From positions 806,001 through 870,000 of the forward strand of contig JACKNU010000001.1 of the NCBI GenBank assembly GCA_024234675.1: a stretch of 64,000 bases of DNA, in the 5' to 3' direction. Source of the DNA: Pseudomonadales bacterium (GTDB taxonomy: Bacteria > Pseudomonadota > Gammaproteobacteria > Pseudomonadales > Halieaceae). Numbering within the stretch: position 1 is the stretch's first letter; the number at the start of each line of letters is the position of its first letter. Under the pieces are notes generated by a model that did no database searches, was not told the DNA's origin, and saw nothing but the letters and a program-made list of their open reading frames with translations. This document shows, piece after piece, positions 62,158 to 64,000 of the stretch. Position numbers and translations under genes: made by a program.

Positions 62158-62716
62158 CGGAAATTTCCTCATTTGCTGCAGTACGCGAGGCTGCCGCATT
62201 GGCCAGCTCGCTGTCGGCTACCAGTTTGTCCACATCCAGGATGGCGAGAAACCTGTCACCGCTGTGAAAGCCGCCAAGGGTAAATTCGGCGAAATCCGGG
62301 TCGACTGGATATTCCATGTCCCGCTCTTCTACCGGGAACTTGATGTCGCGCTCGATGTCGCTGAGCGTGATGCCGAAATAGAATCCCGGTCTGCGGATAA
62401 TCATGCAGAACTCGCGAACCCTGCCCACATAGGGACGTCCGCGGAAAAATACATCGCCGCTGATAATCGGCAGCAGCCCCCCCATGTACGCGGCAACCCC
62501 CATCACCCAGGGCTTGGTGCCGGGAATCGCGGTTACGGGGGGTGTCTCGATTATTTCCTGAAGCTCACCTTCGCCGACCAACAGCGGCACACCGGCGATT
62601 CCAAGAGAGGTACCCATCCAGGTCATCCGGGCGTCAGAGACCGTTGGGGAAGTCACACCACTTTCAGCCTGGCCCCTGGCCAGTTCATCCAGTGCTTGCA
62701 GTGCAGTGCCGGTCAT
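62147..62716 (-). CDS. pilI: PilI-type CheW adaptor
   Basis: This 189-residue CheW-like adaptor has the pattern TWMGTSLGIAGVPLLVGEGELQEIIETPPVT, GTKPWVMGVAAYMGGLLPIIS, and RPGFYFGITLSDIERDIKFP, matching the beta strands of CheW. It connects PilJ to ChpA. It lies 4 bp after pilG and overlaps pilJ by 11 bp, so all three are translationally linked. Start ATG 62716. Confidence 0.9.
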   Translation of the reverse strand: MTGTALQALDELARGQAESGVTSPTVSDARMTWMGTSLGIAGVPLLVGEGELQEIIETPPVTAIPGTKPWVMGVAAYMGGLLPIISGDVFFRGRPYVGRVREFCMIIRRPGFYFGITLSDIERDIKFPVEERDMEYPVDPDFAEFTLGGFHSGDRFLAILDVDKLVADSELANAAASRTAANEEISDEQ

Positions 62717-62720
62717 CGGA

Positions 62721-63131
62721 TCAGGCCGCCTTCCGCTTGCTGGTGAGCTTGTGAATCAACTGACGCAACACGCGCTCGGGCGGAATCTTGGTCACGTGGG
62801 CGGTAGCGCCACGGGCCTGGCCCTTGGCAATGTCGAATATGCCGTCGGATGACGACAGCATCACCACCGGCGTATTGCGGGTGGCCTCGGCATTGCGTAT
62901 CAGCGTACAGGTCTGGTAACCATCCAGTTCCGGCATGGTGATATCCAGGAAGATCAGGTCGGGTTTGAAGCGCCTGAGCATCCCCAGGGCCTTGTACCCG
63001 TCCTCTGCGCATTCCACTTCGCAGCCCATGGACTTCAAGGTGTGCGACATCATCATACGGATCGTCTTGGCATCATCGACGATCGCGATTTTGACACCCG
63101 AGATATCGAATTCTTCATTTTGGTCGGTCAT
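62721..63131 (-). CDS. pilG: PilG-type CheY-like response regulator
   Basis: This 136-residue stand-alone receiver domain starts at ATG 63131. Phosphoacceptor region: IAIVDDAKTIRMMMSHTL (acidic pair) and DLIFLDITMPELDGYQTCTLIRN (Asp). The TPVVMLSSSDGIFDIAKGQARG stretch strongly recalls P. aeruginosa PilG. The usual Lys-Pro (TKPF) reads TKIPPE here, so the conserved lysine is kept but the following proline is shifted. First gene of the chemosensory operon; a perfect CRP-like palindrome precedes it. Confidence 0.9.
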   Translation of the reverse strand: MTDQNEEFDISGVKIAIVDDAKTIRMMMSHTLKSMGCEVECAEDGYKALGMLRRFKPDLIFLDITMPELDGYQTCTLIRNAEATRNTPVVMLSSSDGIFDIAKGQARGATAHVTKIPPERVLRQLIHKLTSKRKAA

Positions 63132-63158
63132 TTTCGCCCTCAACTTTTATTCCAGCAC

Positions 63159-63174
63159 TGTGATCGGAATCACA
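63159..63174. promoter_or_regulatory. Perfect CRP/Vfr-type site upstream of pilG
   Basis: TGTGATCGGAATCACA has both perfect half-sites of the CRP/Vfr consensus TGTGAnnnnnnTCACA with the standard 6-bp spacer. It lies 28-43 bp upstream of the pilG ATG. Its centre is too close to the start codon for simple class II activation, so repression or action on another start point is possible. Confidence 0.65.
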
Positions 63175-63283
63175 ACAAAGGTTGCGAATACAGTATTTGT
63201 ATTGAGGAAAGGGCCAGCAAGGAAAAACTGGAGTTTTCTCCAGAAAGGCAACTTTTTCAGGAGCGGGGAAAAACGCGGAAAAT

Positions 63284-63312
63284 CACTGGCTTAGCGTGGC
63301 GCAAAGCCAGTG
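63284..63312 (-). terminator. Inverted repeat between the 63334 gene and pilG
   Basis: CACTGGCTT (63284-63292) and AAGCCAGTG (63304-63312) form a perfect 9-bp inverted repeat with an 11-nt loop. On the minus strand it follows the 63334-63948 gene and is succeeded by interrupted T-runs, so it may end that transcript and set pilG apart as a new operon. Confidence 0.5.
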
Positions 63313-63333
63313 GGGGCAAGGCTTGCGGACCGG

Positions 63334-63948
63334 TCAGCTCGCCGGGAACATATAGTTGCGGAAGGGCTCCAGGTGGCCGGACTGGAAGTCCTGCATCTCG
63401 TAGATATTGAATTTCTGCATCAGTGCCAGGCAGCGCTGGAATACGGTGTCGGCATCGTAGGCCGATGGTGGAATGGCGTATTCCGCCGTGACCTGCGCAA
63501 ATATCATCGAGGCGATGGTGCGACGGGTTTTGTCCTCCCGGTACATGCTGTGATTGATGGGAGAGGCGACAATCGGGGAGCCGTAAATCAGGAATGCTTC
63601 CCAGCGCCTGGCGTCCTGGCTGTCATCCAGCTGCGCCACCAGGAACTTGACCATATTGTGCAGTTCCATACGCGGGGGCAGCACATCCTTCTGCAACCAG
63701 GCCCGCACGTCGGATTCCCGCCAGTCACTGTTGATGCCCAGGATACTGATCACCCTGCCCTCGGTCTGCGCCGGAGCGGCCCCCGCGAGGTCCCACAGCA
63801 TGTTCAATCGCGCGGAAAACCCCAGGCAAACAGGCAACTGGCTGTCGGCGATACGGCGGTATTCCTCGGCGTAATCCTCGACTGTACGGCCGCGATCGGC
63901 GCGCCCGGAAGCCCTGGTCCCGGCCTGGGGAGATTGCTTTGTTGCCAT
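63334..63948 (-). CDS. Hypothetical protein upstream of pilG
   Basis: This 204-residue soluble, helix-rich protein (TVEDYAEEYRRIADSQLPV, SDVRAWLQKDVLPPRMELHNM, RKTRRTIASMIFAQVTAEY-like DKTRRTIASMIFAQVTAEY, ending HLEPFRNYMFPAS) has no recognised domain, signal peptide or membrane segment. Its ATG overlaps the stop of an upstream partial gene as TAATG (63946-63950), so the two are coupled. A probable terminator (63284-63312) separates it from pilG, so it may not be part of the Chp system. Confidence 0.6.
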   Translation of the reverse strand: MATKQSPQAGTRASGRADRGRTVEDYAEEYRRIADSQLPVCLGFSARLNMLWDLAGAAPAQTEGRVISILGINSDWRESDVRAWLQKDVLPPRMELHNMVKFLVAQLDDSQDARRWEAFLIYGSPIVASPINHSMYREDKTRRTIASMIFAQVTAEYAIPPSAYDADTVFQRCLALMQKFNIYEMQDFQSGHLEPFRNYMFPAS

Positions 63949-64000
63949 TACTGCTTTTCCTCTTCTGTTTGTGCAGCGGATAATTCTTTGAGGCGCTTCA
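63948..64000 (-). CDS. C-terminal end of a gene that enters from beyond the window
   Basis: The last 16 codons (KRLKELSAAQTEEEKQ) and a TAA stop are visible. The stop overlaps the ATG of the next gene (TAATG). Too short to identify. Confidence 0.5.
   Translation of the reverse strand, partial: KRLKELSAAQTEEEKQ

Overview
The window is a chromosomal segment of a high-GC gammaproteobacterium. The block bamB-yfgM-hisS-ispG-rodZ-pilW-rlmN-ndk-(iscS)-trmJ facing suhB is a classic gammaproteobacterial neighbourhood. A FabY-type ketoacyl synthase, a Chp/Pil chemosensory cluster, PQQ and steroid-type catabolic genes and many lipoproteins suggest a marine Halieaceae/Spongiibacteraceae-like or Pseudomonas-related lineage. 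That placement is inference; no rRNA is present to test it. I see no transposase, phage gene, tRNA, rRNA or CRISPR array.

Layout. (1) 1-9388: housekeeping block on the minus strand, from the end of bamB up to trmJ, then suhB on plus. iscS stands alone where a complete isc operon usually sits. (2) 9385-14829: fabY (minus) facing an AraC/GlxA-type regulator, a biosynthetic thiolase and ribBA (plus). (3) 14857-25839: a catabolic region. A lipoprotein penicillin-acylase-family hydrolase is followed by a minus-strand run of two DUF35 proteins, two Ltp-type thiolase-like proteins, a FadD19-like acyl-CoA synthetase, two crotonases and a nitroreductase. An HsaC/BphC-type extradiol dioxygenase diverges from its head. 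Together these look like side-chain and ring breakdown of a steroid or similar polycyclic or branched carboxylate. (4) 25878-36862: mixed genes, including a periplasmic binding protein, YrbL, DUF4124 and DUF3313 proteins, a cold-shock protein with a clear promoter and terminator, a lipid-anchored quinohaemoprotein dehydrogenase, two SmpA-like lipoproteins, a porin with an FNR/ANR-like site, a membrane-anchored tyrosine phosphatase and a GNAT enzyme. (5) 36983-42584: a DUF1800/DUF1501 secreted pair, then a rubrerythrin / two-cluster Fe-S protein / DUF3501 operon. (6) 42883-48975: a Na/Pi cotransporter with a coiled-coil partner, and a pqiA(split)-pqiB-pqiC lipid-transport operon. (7) 49019-64000: a dual GGDEF-EAL protein and a Pil-Chp twitching chemosensory operon: pilG, pilI, pilJ, ChpA split into two genes, a ChpC-like CheW and an unknown gene.

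Most noteworthy points: the paired thiolase-like/DUF35 operon in which both thiolase-like proteins lack the usual nucleophilic cysteine; a ChpA kinase encoded as two proteins, with a divergent PilJ tip and no pilK or chpB within the visible operon; a perfect CRP/Vfr-type palindrome just upstream of pilG; an iscS stripped of isc partners and of its C-terminal tail; an FNR-like box with class II spacing before the porin; and a repeat-rich cspA promoter.
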